From the NCBI GenBank assembly GCA_946616385.1, contig CAMOIZ010000051.1, positions 1 through 7,379 on the forward strand: a stretch of DNA of 7,379 nt, written 5' to 3'. This document shows positions 1-6,190 of this stretch, piece by piece. The notes beneath the pieces were generated by a model that saw nothing but the letters and a program-made list of their open reading frames with translations, had not been told where the DNA came from and made no database searches. The position numbers and the translations under genes were made by a program. This DNA is from an uncultured Bacteroidales bacterium (GTDB lineage Bacteria; Bacteroidota; Bacteroidia; Bacteroidales; UBA932). Within the stretch, counting starts at the first letter, position 1, and each line of letters begins with the position of its first letter.

Positions 1-133
1 CCTTGTCGGCATCGTACGCCAGGGCGGGGAAGGGCCCGAGACTGAGCCCGGACTTGCTTATCTGCTGTGCTTCGGCATTCGTATGAAGCCCGACCAGAAG
101 GGCTCCGGCTAAGAGGACGAGGATTTTTCTCAT
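1..133 (-). CDS. Secreted, probably outer-membrane protein, N-terminal fragment (cut by window edge)
   Basis: Only the first 44 codons lie in the window; the gene continues past base 1. The ATG at 133-131 is followed by a clear type I signal peptide: MRK, then a hydrophobic core (ILVLLAGALLVGL), then a likely signal peptidase site after NAEA, so the product is exported. The mature N-terminus reads QQISKSGLSLGPFPALAYDADK. From memory, a similar 'G-x-x-P-x-x-x-Y/F-D-x-D-x-G' start occurs in Bacteroidota BamA/TamA-like or surface-antigen outer-membrane proteins, but 20 mature residues cannot prove this. The start lies 7 bases beyond the stop of the upstream cyclo-ligase, so the two are probably co-transcribed. 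That this is a real secreted-protein gene is well supported; the family is a guess. Confidence 0.75.
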   Translation of the reverse strand, partial: MRKILVLLAGALLVGLHTNAEAQQISKSGLSLGPFPALAYDADK

Positions 134-140
134 GCCGGGA

Positions 141-611
141 TCAGAAATTGCTCACAACCACGTCTACCGGGCAGTCCCACGGGGCGGGGTTGAGGTGATT
201 AACGATCTTCGATGATGGCGCTACTCCCACTTTCTTGCAGTGGATATTCGGCAATGCCCGGTCGTAATAACCGTTTCCGTGACCCTTGCGGTTGCCTTTC
301 GAGTCGAATTTTTCGCCGGGGATGATCGCAAATTCGATTTCCTCCGGATGCACGAGCGGGCATTCTTTAGAGGGCTCATATATCCCGAAGGGACCACGCG
401 TCATCCTTGTGGGATCATACAGACGGAATTCCATTTCCGTAGGACTGGTGACATGCGGAAGGGCGATGCGCTTGGAAGTGCTCCAGCGTGCGATGAAGGC
501 ATGCGTAGGGACTTCGTCGCCTATCGACCAGTAGGCAAGTATGGTCGATGCGTCGCGGAATTCCTGCATGGATTCCACCGTGGAAAGAATATTCTGAGTG
601 CGTATGAGCAT
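141..611 (-). CDS. 5-formyltetrahydrofolate cyclo-ligase (MTHFS family), N-terminally short
   Basis: The family converts 5-formyl-THF plus ATP to 5,10-methenyl-THF in the cytoplasm, returning stored folate to one-carbon metabolism. Visible landmarks are the S-I-G-D-E-V-x-T-H-x-F-I block (29-40), GPFGIYEP (73-80), IIPGEKFD (96-103) and the ATP/phosphate loop GNRKGHGNGYYDR (106-118). The C-terminus, DCPVDVVVSNF, also fits. The protein has 156 residues, whereas relatives usually have about 175-200. The missing part is the N-terminal helix, where the family normally carries conserved Lys/Arg residues. The first residues here (IRTQNILSTVESMQEF) already correspond to the helix that follows it. No upstream start is possible in this frame, because the TAG of the receptor gene (615-617) is in frame one codon before the ATG. 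Within the loop, His and Asn stand where Arg and Lys or Gly are common. The gene begins 3 bases after the receptor stop, with GGAGG 13 bases before the ATG. It may be active, impaired or wrongly assembled. Confidence 0.88.
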   Translation of the reverse strand: MLIRTQNILSTVESMQEFRDASTILAYWSIGDEVPTHAFIARWSTSKRIALPHVTSPTEMEFRLYDPTRMTRGPFGIYEPSKECPLVHPEEIEFAIIPGEKFDSKGNRKGHGNGYYDRALPNIHCKKVGVAPSSKIVNHLNPAPWDCPVDVVVSNF

Positions 612-614
612 AGT

Positions 615-3506
615 CTAGCGAGGGCCTCCCGGGCCGCGGCCGCCTGGACCGCGCATCTGGCTGCGGTCGAAGGTGCCGAACCTGTAGGTGAGGGATAGGA
701 TAATGTAACGTCCAAGGGTGTTGTTGACCACTTCGTTGTGGTAGTTCGACGCGTCGGTGACGGTAAGATTCTTGGCTTGCCCGAGGATGTCGTAGCCCTT
801 CAGGGCGAGAGTCATCTTCTTCTGGAAGAGCAGTTTCTGAATCTCCGCATTGAGCACGTATTCATCGGGCTGCCGGGTGGAATAGCCATTGTACCAGTTG
901 TAGTTTCCGTCAGCCTTGACGGTGATTCCGGGAGCGTCCCAGGTCCAGTTTGCAGTGAGGCGTACCTGATTGTTGAAAGTGGTGGTCTTGGAATCTCGTA
1001 TGGTGTACCAGCTCTTGTTGATGCGGGTGCGGCCGGAAGCGGTAAGTTCCAGATTGTCGGAACGGTAGGTGAGGCGGAAACGCTCGGTGATGCCCAGTGA
1101 ACGGATGGTGTTCACGGTGATGTGCTCGTCGAACCAGGCATCCTTCTTCCAGTTGGCATTCAGCTCGTCCATGAACGCGTAGTAGTCTCCACCCGTGGTA
1201 TAGGTGCTCATGTCGATGTTCTCTCCAACATAAGACGAGGACTTGCTCCAGTTCACGCGGGCGAAATTCGAAATCGAGAAGTTGGACTTGGCGATGGGGA
1301 TGTTCGCGAATCCGTTCACTCCGGCATTCATGTTGTCGGGGCCGTTGAAAGGCATGGTGTAGGCAGCGCCGTTGTCGTACCACGTAAGGCTCGTGACGGG
1401 ATTCTGCACATATCCTCCGTTGAAGTTTATGTTGAATGCGGTGAAGTTCTTCTTGTTATTGTAGCGGATGTCGCCGCGCAGGTTGTGGGAGAAGTAGGGG
1501 GTGAGCTCCGGATTACCGAAACTGACGTTCAGAGGGTCGGAGTTGTCGGGAACTGGCATCAACTGGCGTGTGGAAGGCTGCGAAGAGTTGCCCCGGTAGA
1601 AGAGCCGGGCATTTGCACTTTCGCTGAATTCCCACCACATCATTACCCGGGGCGAGAAATTCCAGCGGAAGTCCTTGTACTCCATCGGTTTCCATTCCCC
1701 CGTGAGGGAATTGTAGCGGGTAGTGCTGTTGTAGGTCCTGGTCGGGAGCGCCGCGAATCCCAGCTGGGCGCGGGACTTGTCTTTCTGATACATCATGTTC
1801 ACCCCGATTTCCTGATTGTTGGATTCGTTGAGGATTTCGTTGGAATAGATGTAGGACTTCTCGTTCAGGATGTTGTCCCAGGTGTCTTTCTCCGAAGTGG
1901 ACCTGCTCCAGGAATAGCGGTAGTTGGCTTCCACGTAAAGATTGTTCCCGAGAGGTTCGGTGTAGGTAATCCTCCCCATCAGCGAAGAACTCCTCTGGTT
2001 GGACTTTATTCTCTGGTCGATCTTGCTGACCGAGCCGAGAGCGTCCGTCTGCGACAGGTTGTAGGAGTTGAGGTCGTTGTTGCTGAAGGAGTACCGGCTC
2101 ATCACCGTCATGGTGCGCCCGGGGATTCCCAGCCTCTGGCGGAAGAGCAGGAAACCGCTGGTGGTCACGTTCCTGTTGTCGCCCGACTGGAGATTGTCGG
2201 AATTGGTCAGGAGGTCCGGACTGCTCTTGGAGAGGGAGTCGGCGTAACGCCATGTCTGGTTGTGCTGGGTGTAGTTTCCGCCGCCGAAGTTGATTCTCGG
2301 TTCGAAGAGTATGGAGGTGTTCTCGCTGAATTTGTGGTCGATGCGTACTCCGATGCGGTGACCGTTGGTTTTCGTGGTGCTGGTGCCTTCGGAACGGTCG
2401 GTCAGGTTGTAGTCGTCGTTCACGTAAGTGGTCTTCTCGCTGTTCTCGAGCACATCTTTGCCCGTGTGGCTGAAGAGGTAGTTGGAACCGAGGTCCATGT
2501 TGCCGTCGAGAAGCGTCCATGCTCCGTTCGCGCCAGCCATGTAGGAGGTGGTGATGCCGTTGTTGCCTCCCCAGCCGCCTTGTCCGCCTCCCATGCCGCC
2601 GCTTCGCATTCCGCCCATCATGGAGCCGGAAAGGTCGTTGAATCCGCGGTTGTTGGTGTTGTTGCCGTTGAGCAGCAGGCTGAGCTGCCTCTTCTTGGTG
2701 AAACTGCCTATGAAGGCCGCGCCCTGGTAGCGCCAGTCCGGCGACAGGGAATTGTCGGCGGGGATGTCGCGTCCGCCTCCGGCCATGATATTTCCGAAGG
2801 CTCCCTTCATCATGCCGGGCTTGATGTCGAGGTCGATGACCTTCTCTTCTTCACCGTCGTCGATGCCGGTGAACTCGGCCTGCTCGCTCTTCTTGTTGAT
2901 GACCTTGAGCTTGTTGATGAGTTTGGCGGGGATGTTCTTGGACGCCAGCTGGGGGTCGTCGAGGAAGAAGGTCTTGCCGTCGATGGTGATCTTGCTGATA
3001 GCCTCCCCATTTACGGTGATGGAACCGTCCTCGCTCACTTCCACGCCGGGAAGCTTTTTGAGGAGGTCTTCCAGCATGTCGTTCTCGGTGGTCTTGAACG
3101 AGCTGGCGTTATACTCGAGGGTATCCTTCTTCACAACTATGGGATTGCCCACGGCGGAGACGCTGGCAGCATCCAGCATCTGGCGGTCGGGGTCCATCTT
3201 GATTTCGCCAAGGTTGAGGTCGCCTTCCACCTTGATGGCCTTTACGTAGGCCTTGTATCCGAGCAGTTCGGCACGCAGGGTATAGCTGCCGTGCTTTACT
3301 TTCGAGATGGTGATTACGCCGTTATCGTTGGACAGGTTGTAATAATCAGGTTTCTTTGCTCCGTCTTTCGTCAGGGATACCGTGGCAAAAGGAACCGCGT
3401 CGCCATTGGAGGAGTCCAGCAGCACCGCGGTAATCTTGTTCTGCGCGTACACGCCGGCGCATATAAGGAAGCCGGCCGCTATAGCGATAATTCTCTTGAT
3501 GTTCAT
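615..3506 (-). CDS. TonB-dependent-receptor-like outer-membrane beta-barrel protein
   Basis: A 963-residue outer-membrane protein. Residues 1-22 form a signal peptide ending VYAQ. Residues about 25-105 are a carboxypeptidase-D-regulatory-like beta-sandwich (DAVPFATVSLT, then GSYTLRAELLGY). A plug-like domain follows at about 117-230, with KDTLEYNASSF, the DLLKKLPGVEV block, ITIDGKTFFLDDP and a KVIDLDIKPG end. The rest alternates aromatic beta-strands and polar loops and ends with strand YIILSLTYRFGTF, as in the large Bacteroidota 'outer membrane beta-barrel' family. Residues 294-317 are a Met/Gly-rich loop, and a 17-residue Gly/Pro/Arg tail follows the last strand. No SusD-type lipoprotein gene is next to it, so it is not a classical glycan-uptake SusCD pair, and the ligand is unknown. 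The ATG at 3506 gives a normal signal peptide. The gene starts 33 bases after ruvC and I see no promoter consensus in that gap, so co-transcription with ruvC is likely. Confidence 0.93.
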   Translation of the reverse strand: MNIKRIIAIAAGFLICAGVYAQNKITAVLLDSSNGDAVPFATVSLTKDGAKKPDYYNLSNDNGVITISKVKHGSYTLRAELLGYKAYVKAIKVEGDLNLGEIKMDPDRQMLDAASVSAVGNPIVVKKDTLEYNASSFKTTENDMLEDLLKKLPGVEVSEDGSITVNGEAISKITIDGKTFFLDDPQLASKNIPAKLINKLKVINKKSEQAEFTGIDDGEEEKVIDLDIKPGMMKGAFGNIMAGGGRDIPADNSLSPDWRYQGAAFIGSFTKKRQLSLLLNGNNTNNRGFNDLSGSMMGGMRSGGMGGGQGGWGGNNGITTSYMAGANGAWTLLDGNMDLGSNYLFSHTGKDVLENSEKTTYVNDDYNLTDRSEGTSTTKTNGHRIGVRIDHKFSENTSILFEPRINFGGGNYTQHNQTWRYADSLSKSSPDLLTNSDNLQSGDNRNVTTSGFLLFRQRLGIPGRTMTVMSRYSFSNNDLNSYNLSQTDALGSVSKIDQRIKSNQRSSSLMGRITYTEPLGNNLYVEANYRYSWSRSTSEKDTWDNILNEKSYIYSNEILNESNNQEIGVNMMYQKDKSRAQLGFAALPTRTYNSTTRYNSLTGEWKPMEYKDFRWNFSPRVMMWWEFSESANARLFYRGNSSQPSTRQLMPVPDNSDPLNVSFGNPELTPYFSHNLRGDIRYNNKKNFTAFNINFNGGYVQNPVTSLTWYDNGAAYTMPFNGPDNMNAGVNGFANIPIAKSNFSISNFARVNWSKSSSYVGENIDMSTYTTGGDYYAFMDELNANWKKDAWFDEHITVNTIRSLGITERFRLTYRSDNLELTASGRTRINKSWYTIRDSKTTTFNNQVRLTANWTWDAPGITVKADGNYNWYNGYSTRQPDEYVLNAEIQKLLFQKKMTLALKGYDILGQAKNLTVTDASNYHNEVVNNTLGRYIILSLTYRFGTFDRSQMRGPGGRGPGGPR

Positions 3507-3539
3507 AACTATGATTGGATGCGCGTGTGCGCGAAAGGT

Positions 3540-4103
3540 TTATTTCACTCTGTCGGGATTTTGCGAAATAAACTTTTCCCACGACGATGCGCCGCCCTTC
3601 CCGGATGAGGTCAGGGGGCTCTTGAGCTGATAATAGTGGCACATTGCAATTGCCAGGGCGTCGGTTGCATCGAGATATTTGCTCTCGATGTTTATGCCGA
3701 GGGTCCTCTCCACCATCAGCGCAACCTGCTCCTTGGAGGCCGCACCGTTGCCGCAGATTACCATTTTGGCCTTGCGCGGGGCGTATTCAAAGACGCTCAG
3801 CCCATGTTCGATGGCAGCTATCATCGCGCTGCCCTGGGCGCGTCCCAGTTTGAGTATCACCTGTGCGTTCTTTCCGTAGAAGGGGGATTCGATCGCAAGG
3901 TCGTCAGGGTGGTGCAGTTCGCACAGGGCATCCACTTTCGAATGTATGCATTCGAGCTTGTCGTAGGGATCATCGATCTTCCGGAGGTCGAGGATTCCCA
4001 TGTCTACATAGTGCGGATGTCCGGCTTCATCTACGCGCACAATCCCGAAACCAAGCAGGTTGGTTCCGGGATCTATGCCGAGTATGGTGCGTGAGCTAGT
4101 CAA
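3540..4103 (-). CDS. ruvC: Crossover junction endodeoxyribonuclease RuvC
   Basis: RuvC resolves Holliday junctions made during recombination, cutting symmetrically as a dimer after RuvAB branch migration. The 187-residue protein has the RNase-H-like fold signature GIDPG (9-13). All four acidic active-site positions are present: Asp11, Glu72 (in AIESPFYGKNAQ), and Asp145 and Asp148 (in YLDATDALAIA), matching the D-E-D-D set of the E. coli enzyme. The length fits the family, with a slightly extended basic/polar C-terminus. The start is a TTG at 4103-4101. There is no ATG before GIDPG, and this TTG gives the usual short N-terminal lead-in. The TTG lies inside the end of serS (8-base overlap, TTGACTAG), which points to translational coupling with the tRNA synthetase gene. 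No SOS-type regulation is visible, and ruvA and ruvB are not in the window. Confidence 0.97.
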   Translation of the reverse strand: MTSSRTILGIDPGTNLLGFGIVRVDEAGHPHYVDMGILDLRKIDDPYDKLECIHSKVDALCELHHPDDLAIESPFYGKNAQVILKLGRAQGSAMIAAIEHGLSVFEYAPRKAKMVICGNGAASKEQVALMVERTLGINIESKYLDATDALAIAMCHYYQLKSPLTSSGKGGASSWEKFISQNPDRVK

Positions 4104-5367
4104 TGATGTCGAAGCCGGTGTAGGGACGGAGCACCTCGGGAATCACGATTCCTTCGGGGGTCTGATTGTCTTCGAGCAGGGCTGCCACCACGCGGGGAAG
4201 TGCGAGCGAGGAGCCGTTCAAAGTATGGGCGAGCTGAGTCTTTCCGTTCTCGTCGCGATAGCGCAGATGCAGCCTGTTGGCCTGGAAAGATTCGAAGTTG
4301 GATACCGACGAAATCTCGAGCCAGCGGCCCTGGGCGGCGCTCCAGAGTTCGAAATCGTAGGTGATTGCCGAGGTGAACGACATGTCGCCTCCGCAGAGCC
4401 TCAGGATGTGATACTTGAGTCCGAGCTTCTTCACGAGTCCTTCAACATGGGCTATCATCTCGTCGAGGGCCTTGTAGGAGTCTTCGGGCTTCTCCACGCG
4501 TACGATCTCCACCTTGTCGAACTGATGCAGGCGGTTGAGTCCGCGCACGTCCTTTCCGTAGGATCCGGCCTCGCGGCGGAAGCAGGGAGTGTAGGCGGTC
4601 AGTTTCTGGGGAAGTTGGTCGTTATTGAGGATCACGTCGCGGAAAATGTTGGTGACAGGCACCTCTGCGGTGGGCACGAGGTAGAAATTGTCGAGACCTA
4701 CATAGTACATCTGGGCCTCTTTGTCGGGAAGCTGGCCGGTGCCGAATCCGGAAGCGGCGTTCACCACCACGGGAGGTTCGGTCTCCTGGTATCCGGCCTT
4801 GGTGTTCTCGTCGAGGAAGAAGTTGATGAGCGCCCTCTGGAGGCGTGCGCCCTTTCCTTTATATACAGGGAAACCTGCTCCCGTAATCTTCACGCCGAGA
4901 TCGAAGTCGATGATGTCGTATTTCTTGGCGAGTTCCCAGTGGGGGAGAGCGCCTTCGGGGAGTTTCACGTCGGGGCCGCCTTCCTTCACCACAAGATTGT
5001 CGGCAGCGTCCTTTCCTTCGGGAACGAGCTGGCAAGGAGTGTTGGGAAGAAGGACGAGCTGATTCTCAAGCTCGGTGGCGATAGCCTCACCTTCCGCGAG
5101 GAGTTCGGAACTCTTCTGCTTGAGTGCTGCTACGGCTCCCTTGGCTGCCTCTGCGGCATCCTTGAGCCCCTGTTTCATGAGAGAGCCGATCTCGGCGGCC
5201 TTCTTTTTCTGGTCGGCGAGCAGGGCGTCGCTCTGCTGCTGGAGGGCACGGCGCTTTTCGTCGAGTTCCAGCACTTTGTCCACGATGGGTTTTGCGTCGA
5301 AGTTCTTCACTTTCAGGCGGTCGATTATTGCCTGAGGGTCTTCGCGAAGTGATTTCAGTGTAAGCAT
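4096..5367 (-). CDS. serS: Serine--tRNA ligase (SerRS)
   Basis: This class II aminoacyl-tRNA synthetase charges tRNA-Ser (and tRNA-Sec where present) with serine in the cytoplasm. Taking the ATG at 5367-5365 gives 423 residues, normal for bacterial SerRS. Residues about 27-105 form the long charged coiled-coil arm that contacts the tRNA variable loop. Motif 1 is around 165-200 (AGFPVYKGKGARLQRAL). The serine-pocket TAE is at 233-235, motif 2 is FRREAGSYGKD (263-273) and motif 3 is GSSLALPRVVAALLE (385-399, with Arg392). A longer reading from a GTG at 5397 is rejected, because that codon sits within the terminator stem and would add a non-homologous MWAFLIQQTA. The stop overlaps the ruvC start. 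The only leader after the terminator is 16 A-rich bases with no promoter, so expression may depend on readthrough from rplU-rpmA or on a promoter inside rpmA. Confidence 0.97.
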   Translation of the reverse strand: MLTLKSLREDPQAIIDRLKVKNFDAKPIVDKVLELDEKRRALQQQSDALLADQKKKAAEIGSLMKQGLKDAAEAAKGAVAALKQKSSELLAEGEAIATELENQLVLLPNTPCQLVPEGKDAADNLVVKEGGPDVKLPEGALPHWELAKKYDIIDFDLGVKITGAGFPVYKGKGARLQRALINFFLDENTKAGYQETEPPVVVNAASGFGTGQLPDKEAQMYYVGLDNFYLVPTAEVPVTNIFRDVILNNDQLPQKLTAYTPCFRREAGSYGKDVRGLNRLHQFDKVEIVRVEKPEDSYKALDEMIAHVEGLVKKLGLKYHILRLCGGDMSFTSAITYDFELWSAAQGRWLEISSVSNFESFQANRLHLRYRDENGKTQLAHTLNGSSLALPRVVAALLEDNQTPEGIVIPEVLRPYTGFDIID

Positions 5368-5383
5368 AGCTGTCTGTTGTATT

Positions 5384-5415
5384 AAAAAAGCCCACACTCG
5401 TCCCGGAGTGCAGGC
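5384..5415 (-). terminator. Rho-independent terminator (or attenuator) between rpmA and serS
   Basis: Read on the minus strand, GCCUGCACUC (5415-5406) pairs over ten continuous positions with GAGUGUGGGC (5399-5390). Two of the pairs are G-U. The loop is CGGGAC and six U residues follow immediately (5389-5384). This is a textbook intrinsic terminator placed 31 bases after the rpmA stop, which would end the rplU-rpmA transcript. Only 16 bases separate it from the serS ATG, so it may be leaky or regulated. Confidence 0.8.
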
Positions 5416-5447
5416 CTTGTTCTATCTGCTCATAGCTCCTCCGAGAC
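5400..5447 (-). promoter_or_regulatory. Possible antiterminator pairing and three-codon mini-ORF upstream of serS
   Basis: GUCUCGGAG (5447-5439, starting at the last base of the rpmA stop) can form nine continuous pairs, one of them G-U, with CUCCGGGAC (5408-5400). The second segment comprises the terminator loop and the top three bases of its left arm, so this pairing competes with full terminator formation. The upstream segment also carries GGAGGAG (5442-5436), a strong Shine-Dalgarno sequence in a genome where these are scarce. It is followed two bases later by ATG AGC AGA TAG (5433-5422), a Met-Ser-Arg mini-ORF. Everything here is visible sequence; a regulatory role is inference, and chance pairing is possible. 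Confidence 0.35.
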
Positions 5448-5707
5448 TAGTTCTCAAAGGGAATTACTGAGACGTAGGATTTGTCTTCTCTCTTGCGGGA
5501 GAACTTTACGGTTCCGTCCACGAGAGCATAAAGGGTGTGGTCCTTGCCCATTCCGACGTTCTTGTCGGGATTGTGCACGGTACCCCTCTGGCGTACGATG
5601 ATGTTGCCGGCCTTAACGACTTCGCCGCCGAACTTCTTGAGGCCGAGACGCTTGCTATGCGACTCACGACCGTTCTTGGAACTTGATTGACCTTTCTTGT
5701 GTGCCAT
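5447..5707 (-). CDS. rpmA: Large ribosomal subunit protein bL27
   Basis: bL27 is a small basic protein of the 50S subunit whose flexible N-terminus reaches toward the peptidyl transferase centre and helps tRNA placement. The 86-residue sequence starts MAHKKGQSSSKNGRESHSKRLG and contains the family signature block GNIIVRQRGT (34-43), followed by NVGMGKDHTLYALVDGTV. It begins directly with MAHKK and has no N-terminal extension of the sort that is cleaved in Firmicutes, as expected for Bacteroidota. It starts 5 bases after the rplU stop without a Shine-Dalgarno sequence, so it is in one operon with rplU. The terminator hairpin that probably closes this operon lies 31 bases downstream. Confidence 0.98.
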   Translation of the reverse strand: MAHKKGQSSSKNGRESHSKRLGLKKFGGEVVKAGNIIVRQRGTVHNPDKNVGMGKDHTLYALVDGTVKFSRKREDKSYVSVIPFEN

Positions 5708-5712
5708 AATAC

Positions 5713-6024
5713 TTAAGCGATTTCGTTAATTTTGATCTTGGTAAGTTTCTGACGGTGACCGTTCAGTTTCTGGAAGCCCTTGCGACGGATCTTCTTGAAA
5801 ACGAGCACCTTGTCTGCCTTTACATCGTCTGCGATCACAGTTGCCTTCACAACTGCACCTTTAACATAGGGAGCACCGACTTTGACTTTGCCCTCAGCGT
5901 CTACGAGGAGCACTTTGTCAAACTCTACTTCTGAATCTTTTGCCTGAGGAAGGCGGGGAACGAAAATCTCGTTACCGGCTTCTACCTTGAACTGGCTTCC
6001 TGCAATGTCTACAATTGCGTACAT
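5713..6024 (-). CDS. rplU: Large ribosomal subunit protein bL21
   Basis: bL21 binds 23S rRNA in the 50S subunit. The 103-residue protein shows the family start MYAIVDIAGSQFKVEAG, the central FDKVLLVD (35-42) and the strongly basic C-terminal signature FKKIRRKGFQKLNGHRQK followed by LTKIKI. Length and ends match the family, and the ATG at 6024-6022 is the only sensible start. It is the first gene of an rplU-rpmA operon, the usual bacterial arrangement. Upstream it has a consensus Bacteroidota promoter and a leader of roughly 90 bases with hairpins next to the start codon, which may allow feedback control by a ribosomal protein. Confidence 0.98.
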   Translation of the reverse strand: MYAIVDIAGSQFKVEAGNEIFVPRLPQAKDSEVEFDKVLLVDAEGKVKVGAPYVKGAVVKATVIADDVKADKVLVFKKIRRKGFQKLNGHRQKLTKIKINEIA

Positions 6025-6118
6025 CTTAATAAAACTTGTTTAAAGTTTTGGCTGCAAGCGTCCGTTCTCGAAACGGCTCTTAATACATGGCTCGACAGTC
6101 TTCTAAAAAAACGGACTG
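6025..6118 (-). promoter_or_regulatory. Structured 5' leader of rplU-rpmA (candidate r-protein leader)
   Basis: The leader holds two clear hairpins on the minus strand. One is CCGUU-UCGAG-AACGG (6076-6062), a 5-bp stem. The other is AAAACUU-UAAAC-AAGUUUU (6049-6031), a perfect 7-bp stem ending six bases before the ATG, over the region where a ribosome would bind. A longer-range alternative also exists: GUCCGUU (6116-6110) can pair with AACGGAC (6066-6060), and this excludes the first hairpin. The predicted transcription start is at about 6113-6115, so the 5' part of that alternative may not be transcribed. Autoregulation is inferred by analogy with ribosomal-protein leaders in other bacteria. 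Confidence 0.45.
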
Positions 6119-6149
6119 CAAAAGTAGCAATTTTTCGCTATTCTGCAAA
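6119..6149 (-). promoter_or_regulatory. Bacteroidota-type promoter for rplU-rpmA
   Basis: On the minus strand, TTTG (6149-6146) is followed after exactly 19 bases by TACTTTTG (6126-6119). This matches the Bacteroidota primary sigma consensus TTTG-N19-TAnnTTTG at every defined position. It faces rplU, and the start of transcription is expected about five bases downstream, leaving a leader of roughly 90 bases. Confidence 0.8.
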
Positions 6150-6166
6150 ATAATTTATTATTTTTG
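6131..6166 (+). promoter_or_regulatory. Probable promoter for the ATPase-sirtuin pair
   Basis: TATTTTTG at 6159-6166 is a perfect Bacteroidota -7 element (TAnnTTTG) 24 bases before the ATPase ATG. The -33 position is weak: the nearest T-rich match is TTTTTCG at 6131-6137. The expected leader is only about 20 bases, A/T-rich, with no Shine-Dalgarno sequence. The element is interleaved with the divergent rplU promoter at 6119-6149. Confidence 0.6.
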
Positions 6167-6190
6167 CCTTGAAAACAAAGTTGTTACGCA

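Noticed and set aside
521..715. Alternative frame (…REALARLCSYALRIF…) that might hold the missing N-terminus of the cyclo-ligase through a frameshift
   Set aside because: The helical-looking Ala/Arg/Leu run comes from the GC-rich Gly/Pro tail of the receptor read in another frame. It lacks the Lys-rich start of the family, and the native frame already aligns from its first few residues.
3521..3532. GCGC-GTGT-GCGC inverted repeat between ruvC and the receptor gene, considered as terminator or operator
   Set aside because: It has only four pairs, no U-tract follows, and alternating GC sequence makes such dyads likely by chance.
1122..3608. 828-codon open frame on the plus strand opposite the receptor gene
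   Set aside because: It is fully antisense to a gene with clear domains and a signal peptide, and its translation (runs of V, G, E and H) resembles no protein family. It comes from codon bias on the real strand.
4060..5352. 430-codon open frame on the plus strand opposite serS and the end of ruvC
   Set aside because: It is antisense to two well-conserved enzymes, and its composition is that of a shadow frame.
5395..5397. GTG start giving a ten-residue longer SerRS
   Set aside because: The codon lies inside the 3' arm of the terminator hairpin, and the extra residues do not resemble SerRS N-termini, which begin at the M-L-T-L-K-S-L form.
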